Positions 34,700 through 47,140 are shown, numbered from the stretch's first letter. The stretch: 64,000 bases of DNA from Conus ventricosus (GCA_018398815.1 CM031616.1:72156353-72220352), one strand, 5' to 3'. The notes: a model not told the origin generated them from the letters alone. Numbers and translations: made by a program.

Positions 34700-36083
34700 A
34701 GTGGAGGGAATGGGGTCAGTGGAGGTGGCCGAGGCGGTGGGAGCAGTGGAGGAAGACATATTGGCAGCTTTCAGTTTCTTTGTTGTCTCTGCTTTGACCT
34801 TCCTTTCTTGAGCTTTGGCCTTCCTTTCCTCAGCTTTGGCCTTCCGTGCCTGTTTCTCGCCTCTCTTTTCTCTCCTTGTCTGCTTTCTGGGCCATTTTGC
34901 TTAGGAACACCTCGTCGCTTGTCAGCAACCGATGACCGCTTGGAGTAGGCCTATTGCCTGCTTTATTGCTGGATGGAGACTTTGTGGCTTTTTTAATACC
35001 AAAGATGGTGTCCACATCAGTCTGAGCACACGTGGATGGTGCAGAGGGTACAAACGGCTGCTCCCCAAGACCATGGATGTCAAGCCTTATCGGGTCTCCA
35101 CCTTCAACCTCGATCATAAGGTCCTGGAGTCCCGCCACGTCTTCTGCAGTGATGGGCAAAGTGACCAGCTGGTCCAGGTCTTCAAGAAGTGCATCAGCTG
35201 CAGGCTGTTCCTCTGTAGCTGCAGCTGCATCTTCTCCATGGTCCTCAGCTGGTTCGGCAGTTGCTGAGGAAGTGGAGGGCAAGGAAGTGGAGGGCAAGGC
35301 ATCAAGGACGGGGTCAGGAAGAGCTGGGGCAGGGTCCTCAGGACTCGATCCAGGCTGAAGCAGGGAGAAAGGCCTGGCTAGGGATTTGTGTCCTGTCCAC
35401 AGGGTGGATTCCTGTGGCCAGGAAAGCCTTCTTCAGCAGCTCTGGTTTCATGGTCTCCTCCCAGGTTTTCCGCATGATGCCAGGCCAGGTCACCTTGTTG
35501 ATGGTGTTACTTGGGTGGTCAGTCATGAACTCTGTGCAGAGCCGTTTGTAGGACCGCTTGAATGGTCCAAAAACGACCCTGTCATGGGCTGCAGGAAGTG
35601 GGTTGTGTGTGGGGGGAGGGCCATGAGATGGATGTTCTCCTGGCGGGCCTTCTCCAGAAGCTCTGGAACCTCATGGCTGCCATGTGAGTCTAAAAAGAGC
35701 ACTTGGGGGCCGAGCAGGACCACAGTGCTTCAGGAAGACGTTGATGAACCACTCGACCCCAAGAGCATTGTCCATCCAGGCATTTGGCTGGAATGTCCAG
35801 ACAGCACCTTCTGGGGCATCATGGGTGGCAAAAGATCGTACACTCTGAAATGTCTTCCCTTTTACCACAAAGAGGGGTGGCATGGCCCTGCCAGAAGCGC
35901 TGATGCAGACCAGTGTGGTCTCGCTGTCTCTGCTGTTGGCTGACCGGGCGAGCAGCTGTTTTTCCTCCTCTTGGGTGATAACCTTGGCTGCTGCCGGAGA
36001 AAATTGGACGCCTGTTTCATCAGCATTCCACACGCATTCAGGCTTCAGGTGGAACTCATGAATGGCCATAAATTCTTCTGTGA
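34700..36083 (-). pseudogene. Pogo/Tigger/jerky-type DDE transposase, decayed
   Basis: Minus strand from about 36083: TEEFMAIHEFHLKPECVWNA is followed by DETG, the first catalytic Asp block. Next come TTLVCISASGRAMPPLFV and, near 35690, QVLFLDSHGSH, the second Asp block. LPPHTTHFLQPM is followed after a 1-nt shift by DRVVFGPFK, the third Asp. GIHPVD and an acidic/serine-rich tail with SGHRLLTSDEV end the protein. This is the DDE_1 core used by pogo-like transposases. The N-terminal DNA-binding half is missing, cut at the start of the LINE at 36084. Frames change near 35720, 35530 and 35300. No terminal repeats were identified. Confidence 0.85.
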
Positions 36084-36870
36084 ATGTATACGGGCCTAAC
36101 AGGGATGATCCAGAATTCTATAATATTTTGACCCAAAAAGTTAGAGAATTTGGTATTGATAATGTAATAATAGGCGGAGATTTTAACTTGGTGCTTGATC
36201 CAGCGAGAGATTATTACAATTATAAGAATATAAACAACCCAAAGTTAAAGAAATGGTTGACAAGATGATAAATGATATAGACTTAAATGACATTTGGAGA
36301 GATTTAAACCAAGACTGTCTGAGGTATACATGGCGAAGAAGTAACCCATTTCAGCAAGCTAGACTCGACTTTTTCCTTATTTCAGATCATGTGGTTTCTT
36401 TTGTAGAAGATGCAGAAATTGAATGTGGATACAGGACAGATCACTCCATGATCTCTCTGAGCTTAAAATTTAGTGAAAAATCTAATAGGAATACTTTTTG
36501 GAAATTTAACTCTTCACTATTAAAAGATCAAACTTTTGTAAATGAAGTTAATGAAGAAATTAAAAAAGTTAAAGAAGAATATGCAGCAAGTCCATATGCA
36601 AGGGAAGCTATTGATAACATCCCATTACCTGACTTACATCTCTCAATTCCCGATGATATTTTTCTAGACTTTTGTTAATGAAGATTAGGTCAAGGACTAT
36701 ATCCTATGCTACTATGAAAAAGAAAAAAATGAATGAAGAAGAGTTCAAGTTACAACAAGAAATAAAACTGATGGACGGTAAGGAAACAAAAAGCGAAGAA
36801 GTGAAAGTAATAGAATCTAAAAAAGAGCAACTTAAAGTTATACGAGAGAAAAGAAATAGAGGGAGTGCTC

Positions 36871-37558
36871 TTAACCCTCTTTTGCATGCACTTACCTTAG
36901 CTTAGTTACGCCGAAAAAAACCGTCGGCAAGGTAAGTAACTCCGTAATTTGAACATGGTTACCCAATTAAAAAATTAATTTAAAAGAGAGGAAAGGAAAT
37001 AGTCAAATGAAAATAATTTTTAAAAGTCCTACGAATATATATGTTGCTACATCATAAGTTTGAAGAATATCACATGAGCCATTTACTCGGGGGAAAAAAA
37101 AAAAAAAATCTTCTTCAGAACTTTCTTCCGAATCATAGGGCCTACCTGAAACATCATCCCAGTCGAAATCTAGGTCACTCTAAGCTTCATTACCCAGCAC
37201 TTTCACTAAGTGTTATGCCCTAAATCCTACAAATCACAGTATCTTCATCACTAGATCTCGTTATAGAACGGCAGAAATCAATGTTAGCGATGGCGAAAAA
37301 CAGCATTTCGACCACAAAACTTTAAAAATTCGTAACTCGAGAACTACGGCACGTATCGACTCGCGGTTTTTTGCAAACGGAAGTAGATGGCCACAGGAAG
37401 AAGGAAGTCACGTTCTCGCGAGACTTCCTTTTCTACGAGAAATATGGCGGCGCCCATTGTTGCCACGTGTTTTACCGGGCGCTGGCGGGCGCTCAGCGTT
37501 TTTGGCTGTGTGACTTCCGGCCGGGCGCTAGCGGGCGCTCTACTGTTAAGAGGGTTAA
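36871..37558. mobile_element. piggyBac-like non-autonomous element (36875-37554) with TTAA duplication
   Basis: TTAA at 36871-36874 and 37555-37558 flank an insert with ends CCCTCTT...AAGAGGG, the piggyBac hallmark. Removing the insert and one TTAA rejoins the LINE coding sequence at the GVLLRSRARW position, so the borders are exact. The interior encodes nothing. It contains ATGGCGGCGCCC near 37444 and a repeated GGGCGCT(A/G)GCGGGCGCTC word near its right end. Confidence 0.9.
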
Positions 37559-40380
37559 GGTCACGAGCCAGATGGATAGCAGAAGGAGAAAAAGTTACCG
37601 ACTATTTTTGTAACTTAGAAAAGCGACATTATGTAAGTAAAAGCATGGCTAAGCTAACAGACAAATACGGTAACACTCTGAATGATCAAAAAGACATCTT
37701 GAAGGAAGTTCAGTGCTTTTATGAAAACTTATATAAAAAAAGAAGTGTTGATGACTGTATAAATTAATGATCTTGCAAAGAATGTTCCACATTTAGACAC
37801 GGAGGAGGCAAAGAATTTAGAAGGAGAGATTACTCTGGAAGAAGCAACTTTAGTTTTAAAAAATATGAAAAACAATAAAAGTCCAGGAACAGATGGCTTC
37901 ACAGTAGAATTTTTCAAGTGTTTTTGGAGCAGGATTGGTATATTTGTAGTTAGGGCACTGAACGCAGGAATTAAAAAAAGGAGGCTTTGTGTGTCCAAAG
38001 GACAAGGAGTCATAGTTTGTATTCCAAGGGGATAAACCACGGAAATTTTCATAAACGAACTGAGGCAATTCTCACAGTTACATGTTTTATATAAAATTGG
38101 CTCATCTTCATAGCAAATCGTTTTGAAAACGTTCTCGAAGTAATCAATGAGGATCAAAACTGGTTTTCTTCACCACCCATATATTGGCTTCCCCCCCACC
38201 CCCCACCACCTTAAGGCTCCTTTACGATCCTAAGTATACTTAGACCACACAGTTTACCTGGACGTTTGATTTACACTAAATATAGATTCGGAGCGTGGTT
38301 TGTTTTTGACTCAGTTAGCTGGGACTTTATGTTTAAATGTGTATTGAAGCATTTGGTTTTCAATCAGGACTGTTTGTAAATGGGTGGAATCATATTTATT
38401 CCAAATATTAAATCATGTGTTTCTTGCTCAGGTCACGTTCTCAAGGTTTGATGTTGGGGGAGAGGTTGTCGACAGGGGACCCACATCTCGCCCTGTATTT
38501 AATTTATCTTATGTGTAGAAGTCTGGCATCATGGTAGAGAAAATGAGAACTTACAGGAATTCTTTAAATAATGTTGAACCCCAGCAATTCAGTATTGCGA
38601 TGATACTGAATTTCTTTTAGCGGGCGGATAACAAATCATTTGAAAAACTGTAGCAATATACCATCGACACATTTAGCTCTAGTAGGCTTGAGATGAACTG
38701 TGAGAAACTAGTGCAATTGTTGGGTTCGTCGGTAAAAACTCCCCGTACGTTACATGATCACTTAGGAATTGATGGAAACACCAATAGTTCAAAATTATAG
38801 GTGTTTTGGTTTATAATGATGCCCACGAAAACTGCGAACATATCAGCTATCAGAGAAATTAGAGATGTAAAATATTTGTTTAGATGTGGACCCCCCCCCC
38901 ACCCTAACACGACAGATTACACCTTTGGAAGGGTATCGCGAATAGCATCCTCAATTTCTCAAAATTAATTTATCTGAGGATTATTCTACCCTCAACCCAC
39001 AAAGAGTTTCTTTCAGACCAGCAATGGTCGTTAAACTTTGTATGGAATAAGACAAAAGATAAAATTAACAGAAAAACGGCACACAATAGTGCTAAGAAAT
39101 GGCGGCATCGGAATACCAGGAACTAAAAACCTTTGCTAGTTCCTTAGCTCCTTGACATGCTTACGGGAAATTTTAAGACGACCAAAACATAAATGGAAAA
39201 CATTGCGGACAACCCATATTTTCTCTATCTTAAATGTACTTGAAAAAATATGGCTGAAGTCATCCACACCTTTTCAAGATAAATGTATTCTGGACAGAAG
39301 TGTTTGAAGCATACACGATTTTATCTATGTAAAATTAGTAGTAAAAAACTCTAGTGTTTTGAAAATACTTGAGATCGGTGTTTTATAATCGTTTACAAAT
39401 ACAGATAGGCAAGAACACATATTTGTTGTAAAACATGGATTAGAAAGGAAATACTATAATATTGCAGATTTTCTGCTTCAAAATGGAAATTTTCTTCCAT
39501 ATGAGATTTCAAACAGGGACATAACATCCCACTTCTAGGATTTTATTACCTTTTATGGGTGTAGAACGCAATATGAAATATACAAAATCCTAAAATAGCA
39601 GTTCATAACAATAAATGTATGGACTATCTATTATTTTTAAAAAACTAACATCTGTATTTAAGGGTCAAACTCCTTCTATGATATACCATATTGATGATAA
39701 ACACTGCAAAATGCTTGTGACAGATGGGACCAAAAAACTTGATAATTGGTGGAACATCGATGGGATACAGCTACTTATATTTCACAAGATATTGATGTAA
39801 AATGAGTGGTTTCAGAGCTTAGAGTTGAGTACACAGGTGTCTTGGACAAAAGTTATCTTAAAAACATTGGTGTACTAAAAAAACATAGGGAATTATGTAG
39901 TTTTTGTACAACAAGGACAGTATCAGTCATATGTTCTGGGCACTGTGGAGGTTGTTAAAGATTTTGGAATGCATTGATGTCTGCTTATGAATGAAAAATG
40001 TCTACAAGTGTCAAAATTGCGAATTACAGAAACCACTAGTCATTCTTGGTTTCCGATAAAGATATAAACAGGTTGATCAGATCTTTTATTTCATTTTGTT
40101 TGCTGCCTAAAGACTACTTGTATCACTGTAAATCAAATGGAAAATTTGCCACTGTACGAGTTTTTCCAAATAAGTTAAAATACGATACAATATTGAAGCG
40201 TCATAGCGCGCAAAACTATGGTCTATAATTGATTTTGTTGCCAAGTGGATCCTCTTTTAAAGCTTGTATTAGTTGAGTTCAATTAGGAAAAAACACCAAA
40301 CAAAATCACGGATATTCATGGTATTTTGAAAAATTATTCCCCACCGAAAAAAAAAGGAAAAGGGAAAAAAACTTTGGTGG

Positions 40381-40555
40381 TCCCCCCCCATGCCCCCACC
40401 CCCCACCCCCCCCCCCCCCAGCAGCCACCCCCCCTGCCCCCCACCACCACCCCCCCCCCTCCCCCCCCCCACCCCCCCCCCCCCACACCCCCCCCCCCCC
40501 CCCCCCCACCTATCCCCCCCCCCCCCCCCCCCATCTCCACCCCCCAACCCCCCGT
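40381..40555. repeat. C-rich low-complexity tract in the 3' part of the LINE
   Basis: About 175 bp of C runs broken by single A or T. The proline- and glycine-rich frames across it are artefacts. Confidence 0.95.
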
Positions 40556-41144
40556 TCCTCATGTGGCATGTTTCAGGCCCAAGTGGACATTCTATAAAAG
40601 CCATTTGGTTCCTTAATCATAGTATAGTCCCACCTACATGAAAGTCGTTTCCATATAACTATTTAAGGATGACATGGTCAATTGAATTGTTTCCTTTTGC
40701 ATATATGGTGGCTAGTTTTTCATGTATTGTATGTAGTTGTGTTGCTAGATGTTAATCTGTTTTATTGCTTCGGGTTTTTTTTTTCTTCATATACTGTTGT
40801 AATTTTAACGAGAATACCATGTATATGTATTTATGTGTCTACAGATGTGTGTCATCGATTGAAGTCCTTTGCGCACTGTCTTCTTTTGACGCATCTGTAT
40901 TTCTCTAATTATTTGATTCAAAATTTGTTAGATTTAAAACAAAAAGAAAAAAAAAAAAAAAAAAAAAAAAACCTCTAAAAGAGCACAGCAAAGAGAGTCT
41001 GATCATTGGATGACTGTTATTGCTAGGCAGTGGTAACTCTCAGTGCTAGCTAAGAGATGCATCTATCTAGTTGGATGCATGAAACAAGACATAAGGTTAC
41101 TTCCCTTGACAAGGACACAAATATATAAATTAGAGCTTGACCAC

Positions 41145-41158
41145 ATTTGCAGTCATCA
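41145..41158. repeat. Target duplication, 14 bp, left copy
   Basis: ATTTGCAGTCATCA, identical to 41701-41714. Confidence 0.95.
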
Positions 41159-41700
41159 GGATAAGATACTGTTGCTTATAGCCCATCAACCGCAATGGGC
41201 ACATAGGCTGTCACACCGTTAATTCACTATACAAGGTCATTAAAAGAAACTTTTTTAAAACTTTCAACATCTCTTTAAATGCCATTCTTCTAGAATCGCA
41301 CCAGAACTTCGTTAAAAAGTTCTTTTCCGTTTTTTTAAATCTTTAAATCAGACGAAAATGTTAAGCTCTTCTCCCAACCCTCAAAGATCATGTCAGGCGG
41401 ACATCTGCCTGAACAAGATTTTCATGACTCTGCGTAAAATGTTTGTGTCTCCACCATCGTGCACGTCCCCAACACTCTAAAAAAGAACATGTTTTCATTG
41501 TGAGTGCACATTAGACCTGGAATGCACCACGGAGCTTCTTCTTCTTTTAAAAGGTACGAATGCCGGGGTAAATACGAATGTCCGGTGTGCAGCGCACAGA
41601 AACCTGTTTCTTCTTTTTATGACACCAGACGTAGATGAGAGGAAACTACTTAGGTTTGGACGGATCTGACAGAGTTTTGTTATCGTCCTGGTGTATTCCA
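41159..41700 (-). mobile_element. 5'-truncated I/Nimb-type LINE tail, 542 bp
   Basis: This is the 3' end of the copy A-C family: 3' UTR with the GATAA terminus at 41159, and the ORF2 C-terminal region up to the equivalent of copy B position 13230. Perfect 14-bp duplications flank it, so it is one complete truncated insertion. It is more diverged from copy B than copy C is, so it appears older. Confidence 0.9.
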
Positions 41701-41714
41701 ATTTGCAGTCATCA

Positions 41715-42209
41715 AAACCCACTTGATTTGAAGTGGTCTGAAAATGTGTGGAAGCCTATTTGACTATGAATGACTTGGCAGTGGTACAAGACTGCCGTAC
41801 CAGCCCTGCTACTTTTGAAAAGCCATGCACTAATGTCTGGATGTCAACTGTTTGTGATGGCCACTCCAAACTCCACTTGCTTTCAGTCTTTATCTAGTCT
41901 TTGCTGTGCCAGACCCTTTTTCCAAAATATTTGCTCAAGACATGGTCCAGGTCACCTTCCTCAAACATTTTTGCAGTCTGCTCTCAAGACAAAATAGGCC
42001 TTGATTGGCAAAACATTCATGTGTGATTTCCTCCACATTCTGTGGATAAAACACACTACAGAAACAAAATTGATAGTGGATTTATCCCCACAGTCCCAAA
42101 GTTTTACCGTCTGCAGTAAGAGATCAAAAGACTGTCATAACAATACTGCCTTCTCCTGAGCCAAGCTGAACAAGAGGCTGTACTGAGGAAGCTGAACCCA
42201 AGTGCTTAC
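41715..42209. other. Intronic sequence, nothing recognised
   Basis: This lies directly downstream, in minus-strand sense, of putative MORC exon B. No repeat or coding signature was found. Confidence 0.4.
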
Positions 42210-42394
42210 CTGAACAGGTTGAACAGCACTATCTTTGTGCCGCTTCTCTTCGTCTGCCCCTTGAGAGCCTTGAGCTCATCCTTCAGTTCATCTTCAGAGT
42301 TGTAGGGGGACACATCCATAATATCTTCCAAAGACCTCTCCATGTCCGGGACCTCTCGAGATGATTTTTTTAGTTGCCAGGTTAAGAAATGACA
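42210..42394 (-). CDS. MORC-family ATPase gene, putative exon B
   Basis: The minus-strand segment reads CHFLTWQLKKSSREVPDMER... then SLEDIMDVSPYNSEDEL and RSGTKIVLFNLFR. The pattern of S-L-x-x-I-h-x-x-S then S-G-T-K-I-h-h-h-N-L is that of the S5-like part of MORC proteins, just after the GHKL ATPase fold. The donor CAG|GTAAGC is at 42209 and is strong. The chosen acceptor is ATGAAG at 42395, preceded by a long (CT)n tract. This start gives phase 0, matching the end of exon A. The 185-bp exon leaves two bases (AG), matching the one-base start of exon C. The exact acceptor is inferred; a weaker one near GAGAG|GTCCC (about 42356) is possible. Confidence 0.65.
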
Positions 42395-42412
42395 CTTCAT
42401 AAACATGAGAGA

Positions 42413-42419
42413 GAGGGCA

Positions 42420-42511
<92 letters not shown>

Positions 42512-42536
42512 TGTGTGTGTGTGTGTGTGTGTGTGT
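42413..42536. repeat. (GA)n then (GT)n compound microsatellite
   Basis: The GA tract runs to about 42508 and the GT tract is 42511-42536. In minus-strand sense this is (AC)n(TC)n just upstream of exon B, so the (CT)n part takes the place of a polypyrimidine tract. Confidence 0.95.
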
Positions 42537-43164
42537 CTGTTGTAATCCTAATCAATAAACTGGGTTTACCCAAAACCCAGAAAGTTTTCTTTTAACCAGA
42601 TATTTTTTCCATTTTTTTCCCACAGATCATGGCATATTTCTAAATAGTTGACAGAAAATTTAACATATCACACCAGAAAATTTAACATATCACACAGCAT
42701 TCTAATGTTGCTTTAGCGAAGGGAATAATGTCAAAATAACAAATAAAATATGCATTTTTTTCCCCGTAAATCATAACCTTCCTAAAAATCAATTTCAAAG
42801 TGAGGTGACTGGAGGCAAAAATTGAGACAGATTTTACAGAAAAGTTATAATCATTCCGCTGGACAAACAAATTACAAAACAAAAAATGACATGTTTCAAC
42901 CTCTTAGGTCTTCTTCAGGCAAGATCAACAATATTCAGGACAATGAAAATGTAGAACAAGCAATCACTTATCTTCTCAAACTGGGTGCAAAATGGACATT
43001 GAATGAAAACATGGCTGAAAGGAAGGAGACAATGTGAGTTACAATAATATTGATGATAATAATAATGATAGCAACAATAATCATGATCATGAAAATATTG
43101 AAAAATAATAAAGAGAGGAATTCTACCCACTTTTGGTAATAATAATGATGACAACAGCAGTTGT
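42537..43164. other. Intronic sequence, nothing recognised
   Basis: A 22-bp phrase (AGAAAATTTAACATATCACA..) is duplicated near 42652 and 42674. ATGACATGTTTCAACCTCTTAGGTCTTC near 42885-42915 resembles flanks seen by Penelope-type ORFs, but that is only an impression. Confidence 0.4.
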
Positions 43165-43860
43165 AGCATTAATTGTGGCTATACAGACAGAAGGAGAGAA
43201 AGGAGAGGAGTTTGAGGACTGACATGTGGCTATACAGACAGAAGGAGAGAAAGGAGAGGAGTTAGAGGACTGACATGTGGCTATACAGACAGAAGGGGAG
43301 AAAGGAGAGGAGTTAGAGGACTGACATGTGGCTATACAGACAGAAGGGGAGAAAGGACAGGAGTTTGAGGACTGACAAACAGCAGTTGTAGCATTAATTG
43401 TGGCGATACAGACAGAAGGGGAGAAAGGAGAGGAGTTAGAGGACTGACAAACAGCAGTTGTAGCATTAATTGTGGCTATACAGACAGAAGGGGAGAAAGG
43501 AGAGGAGTTAGAGGACTGACATGTGGCTATACAGACAGAAGGGGAGAAAGGACAGGAGTTTGAGGACTGACAAACAGCATGGTGGTAGTGGCAACAGTGT
43601 TGATGACGATGATGATGATAATGGTAATGATGATGACAATAGTTGTAGCATTAATTGTGGCTATACAGACAGAAGGGGAGAAAGGACAGGAGTTTGAGGA
43701 CTGACAAACAGCAGGGTTGTAGTGGCAACAGTGTTGATGACGATGATGATGATAATGGTAATAATAATGATGACAACAGTTGTAGCATTAATTGTGGCTA
43801 TACAGACAAAAGGAGAGAAAGGAGAGGAGTTTGAGGACTGACAAACAGCATGGTGGTAGT
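43165..43860. repeat. Minisatellite, nine units of about 51-72 bp or more
   Basis: Nine copies of a core GGCTATACAGACAGAAGG..GAGAAAGGA are followed by GGACTGACA. Some units add AACAGCAGTTGTAGCATTAA, and the last ones add GATGATGAT-rich sequence. The layout is of compound, higher-order units. Confidence 0.9.
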
Positions 43861-44071
43861 GGCAACAGTGTCAGTGGCGATGATGATGGTCATGAAAATG
43901 GTAATGATGATGATATAGTAGTAATGATAATAATGTACTAATGGTAATAGTAATAACAATAATAATAATGATAACAATACTACTTATAGCAACGGTAATA
44001 GTAAAAACAGTAACAGTAATTTAAGTAATGGTAATAAAATATCAACAATAATAATATAGCAACGGTAATAG
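43861..44071. repeat. AAT/GAT-rich sequence with a 70-bp repeat that hosts the next transposon
   Basis: 43989-44058 is a 70-bp unit (GCAACGGTAATAGTAAAAAC...). A second copy begins at 44059, is cut at 44071 by the transposon, and resumes at 48768. Confidence 0.85.
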
Positions 44072-45179
44072 TAGGTAGCGGCAGCCAAAATTTGAATTGC
44101 AAATTGCATATTTCTGTTTAAGATTTTTAGATAGAACTTTTAAAGCAAAACAAAGTAAAAAAAAATTACTGCTCTATCTTTATTAGTTTAAGAGATATCG
44201 ACATTTTAATATTGCATTTGCCGAACGTTCGCATGTAATAGTGTGACATGGCATCTTTGAAGCCTCCAGCAAGAACACCATGCATGTGAGACATAAGATA
44301 TTATGCATTTGGAGTGTGTGTACCATATACTCTTAGCACACAAATTTACAGGGCTGTCCAAAACAAATTGCCTCTTTTGCTTGTGGTCAAAAATGGCACT
44401 TCATGCAATTCCGGAAACGTCAAATCGGCACGAGGGTGCCATGTTTGGGGACCTACAGATTTTAGAAAATGACCTCAAATAGTGATTTCTTTAGATTTTT
44501 TGAGTTACCAGTTTGCATAGACTTAGCCTAATTTTTTTCAGCTCAATGGGTCTGTAAACGTTCCATCTAATGAGGTGTAAATATGCTTAGAAAGGCCAAA
44601 ATGTACAGTGGCAAATAGTCCGTAGATCGACAAAATTAGAAAAAATGGACATAATTCCTGAACTAATACAGATTTTCACTTCAAACTTGGTGGTTGTATT
44701 CTAAATGGTATCTTTTGTCTTGTAAGTGTTAAATGACAGAAATCAAGCAAAAAAATACCTGCATAATCCATTTTAAATGATGCTTAGGGGACCTAAAATC
44801 CACAGACGTCAACAGGAAAATTGCAATGTTTTCCAAACCACTTGTCATATTCCTCTCAAATTTTAACCAGATATCTAAAATGGTGGTATGCATAACTTAA
44901 ACTACTGAAAGTCTTCACAGACAAACTTTTTGCTTATTTAGATTGTCTTAATAATCTACTAACAATACTAGTGTAAAGATCTAAAACCCAAAATCATTAT
45001 TTTGAAAATGATGTCAACAGGTTCACTGATAGCTGAATCACTGAAAAGAACATTCTTCACAAGTCCTACCTTTCAAATAACACCTTAGGTCACTTACAAC
45101 AGACATTTCTTGAAAGAAGCTAATCACAGACGATTTTCAAACAGGAAACGTTTGAATGCGTCGTATCTCTGGCGTAGAT

Positions 45180-46960
45180 CATTTGGCCAGTCCACAACAG
45201 AAGACCTCCCAGATGAAGAAGATGGGGCCAGGGTGAGGTTGGAGGCAAACAACATGAATTTCTACCATCTTCTCCTTGGCTTGTCCAGCATCATGACAGA
45301 CCGGGCTGCCCTTCTGGATGGAGATCAGACAGCTCTTCCAGCATCTGTATGGCAATGTCCACAAGGGTGGAGGTGTCCCTGTTGTCACGGGAAGAAAGCC
45401 CATGGAGAAGGAGCCACTGGCAGTGGTAGCTTGCTGACTGATGTAGCTCTTCCCACTCCTGCTGGTTCCATCAATGTGCAAGTCCCAGCGCTCGTGACTT
45501 CTGAGGACCTCTGCCACATGAGACTTGCTGACCACATGCCCTTGGTCAGCAAAGCGTAAAGTGACCTTTGTGAGGGCAAATCACCTTCTGGAATCCTGGC
45601 ACCACACAGCCGTGCAGCAGTTCTGATGACAGCACCACACCTGTGAGCAGGAACTTCAGACTCTCCCACAAGCTCCATAACTGCTATCTTGCCTCCGGTT
45701 TGAAGTCCCCGTTTTCATCTTTGAGGCGCAGTTCTTCAGGATCTTGCAGAACTTCACCAGCATGTTGTTGGTCCAATAGTGTTGCTTCCATTTTTTCCTT
45801 CAGAGTAATTATCTTTGTTTTCAAATTTGATGCAGTAGTTTGGCTGCTCTTCAGTTTTTGTCTAAGACCATTTATCTTTCTTTGACAACCTCCACTTTGA
45901 TGTTGTTTAATTATGTGCTGTTTTTTTCATATCATTTTCTTTCCTTTTTAGCCTTTTGTAATAATTCGGCTGTTGTATTGTTGAAATTTTTTGTTCGCTC
46001 TCTGTAACTTGTCTCTTAACAGAAGTTGTTCTTGATCTGATGATTTCTTATCAGCAATCATTTTAGCCATTTCCGTTTCTAGTGCCATCAAACGTTGGTT
46101 TTCTTCATGCAAAACGTTTTTCAGAGTGTCAACTTCTGATTTTGATGTTTTGAGTGCTGCCTGTGTTTCTTCCAGTTGCCGGCGAAGAGCAGCTAACTGT
46201 CTCCCATGTGTTGCTAATTTAATAGCCGCATTCCCATTATCCGTCTTTTCTTCATATGTGACTGAGGATCTGACAAATGTACTGCAGAGGCAGAGGGTTC
46301 TAGTGGGGATAAGTTTTGTTCCAGACTCTTTTTTAATACAAAATGCTCTGGAGGCTGCAAAAGAAAGTCTTTCAATTTCTGCTGACTGCTGGGTCTGGAA
46401 GCACTTTTCAACAGACTGTCATAGGGTTTCCTGGTTTTGGCCAATTTGTGTTGAGCTGTTTGTCAGAGAGCCCTGCAATGTTTAACCCTATCATGTGGAA
46501 CCATTCTTTTTGTAGAGACAGGCCTTCTTCTTTCTGGAAGATCAGCAGATCAATCAGCAACCCATTTGTCACTGACACCTCACACAGCTGGGACTGGTCA
46601 AAGGTATCTGGTGAAAGGAGATGGTGTCGCTTGATTCCTTTTTTCTGCAAGAAGTGACCAATATTTCTACTTTCAGTTCGAACCTGACATCCGTCTCTAA
46701 AAATCTCTGAAGATCACCATCACAGGATAACGTTGAAACACCTCTGATTGCATGGTTGATCTCTGTTTTCAGTGTAGTGTGTGCAAAAAATGTTTTCATC
46801 ACACACTTTGTCAACAAAGGCGGAAATCTCATCCCCGCTCTTCTCACAGGTCCGTCTCAAACAGTCCCGTTGAAGCAGCAGCTTGTTGGTGGCAACTGAC
46901 TGCTTGGTCAGGCCTACTTTTCTCCCCCTTCCTTCTGCTGTGAGTACTGCTTCATGCGAT
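45180..46960 (-). pseudogene. Main coding region of the 44-49 kb transposon (putative transposase)
   Basis: Reading from 46960, pieces in several frames form a plausible protein. First comes KVGLTKQSVATNKLLLQRD and KSGDEISAFVDKVCDENIF. Next is KTRKPYDSLLKSASRPSSQQ (46444-46330). A long coiled coil follows (about 46255-45960: LAALRRQLEETQAALKTSK, ENQRLMALETEMAKMIAD). LLDQQHAGEVLQDPEELRLK comes next, then a helical segment (ELVGESEVPAHRCGAVIRTA). The last block is HVAEVLRSHERWDLHIDGTS followed by RSGKSYISQQATTASGSFSM, near 45520-45430. The last block, with an Asp on a predicted beta strand, resembles the first strand of an RNase H-like DDE fold. That is inference. I have seen this protein type repeated in invertebrate genomes but cannot name it. 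Frame changes may be introns or decay. Confidence 0.55.
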
Positions 46961-47106
46961 GAAACTGGTCACCTTCAAGGAAAGAAAGGAAAACTTTAAG
47001 CATTTGACTTCCATTGTTTTTTGCATGCTTCTCAGATGCGTGCACCTGTGTCAGTGTGGGGGGAAAAAGACAGGAGAAGAGGAAGAGGTGTTTGTGAGCT
47101 TCAATG

Positions 47107-47140
47107 TGTGTGTGTGTGTGTGTTGTGTGTGTGTGTGTGT

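Larger units (their letters stand above)
36084..40971 (+). mobile_element. L1/Tx1-like LINE, 5'-truncated, decayed, with poly(A) tail
   Basis: It starts inside the endonuclease (NVYGPNRDDPEFY, IIGGDFNLVLD near 36170). YTWRRSNPFQQARLDFFLIS and GYRTDHSMISL, the AP-endonuclease end, follow to about 36470. ARWIAEGEKVTDYFCNLEKR (37572-37640) and the RT blocks MKNNKSPGTDGF (about 37870) and GRGCRQG (about 38470) come next. The C-terminal region has FVWNKTKDKINRK (about 39040). The 3' UTR closes with a 25-nt poly(A) at 40947-40971. A poly(A) tail and these RT words fit the L1/Tx1 side of LINEs. A 680-bp piggyBac-like element interrupts it. Stops and shifts are frequent after 37767. No target duplication is seen. 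Confidence 0.82.

Noticed and set aside
40269..40641. Glycine-rich and proline-rich proteins
   Set aside because: Translations of the C-rich tract in both strands; no start context or domain.
43165..43860. CRISPR-like array with spacers
   Set aside because: The sequence between cores is itself repeated; it is a minisatellite in a eukaryotic intron.
45110..45559. A 149-codon plus-strand open frame with the words IMTDRAALL and NNMNFYHLLLG
   Set aside because: The opposite strand carries the HIDGTS block in continuity with a long coiled-coil region on the same strand, so the plus frame is most likely its antisense shadow.
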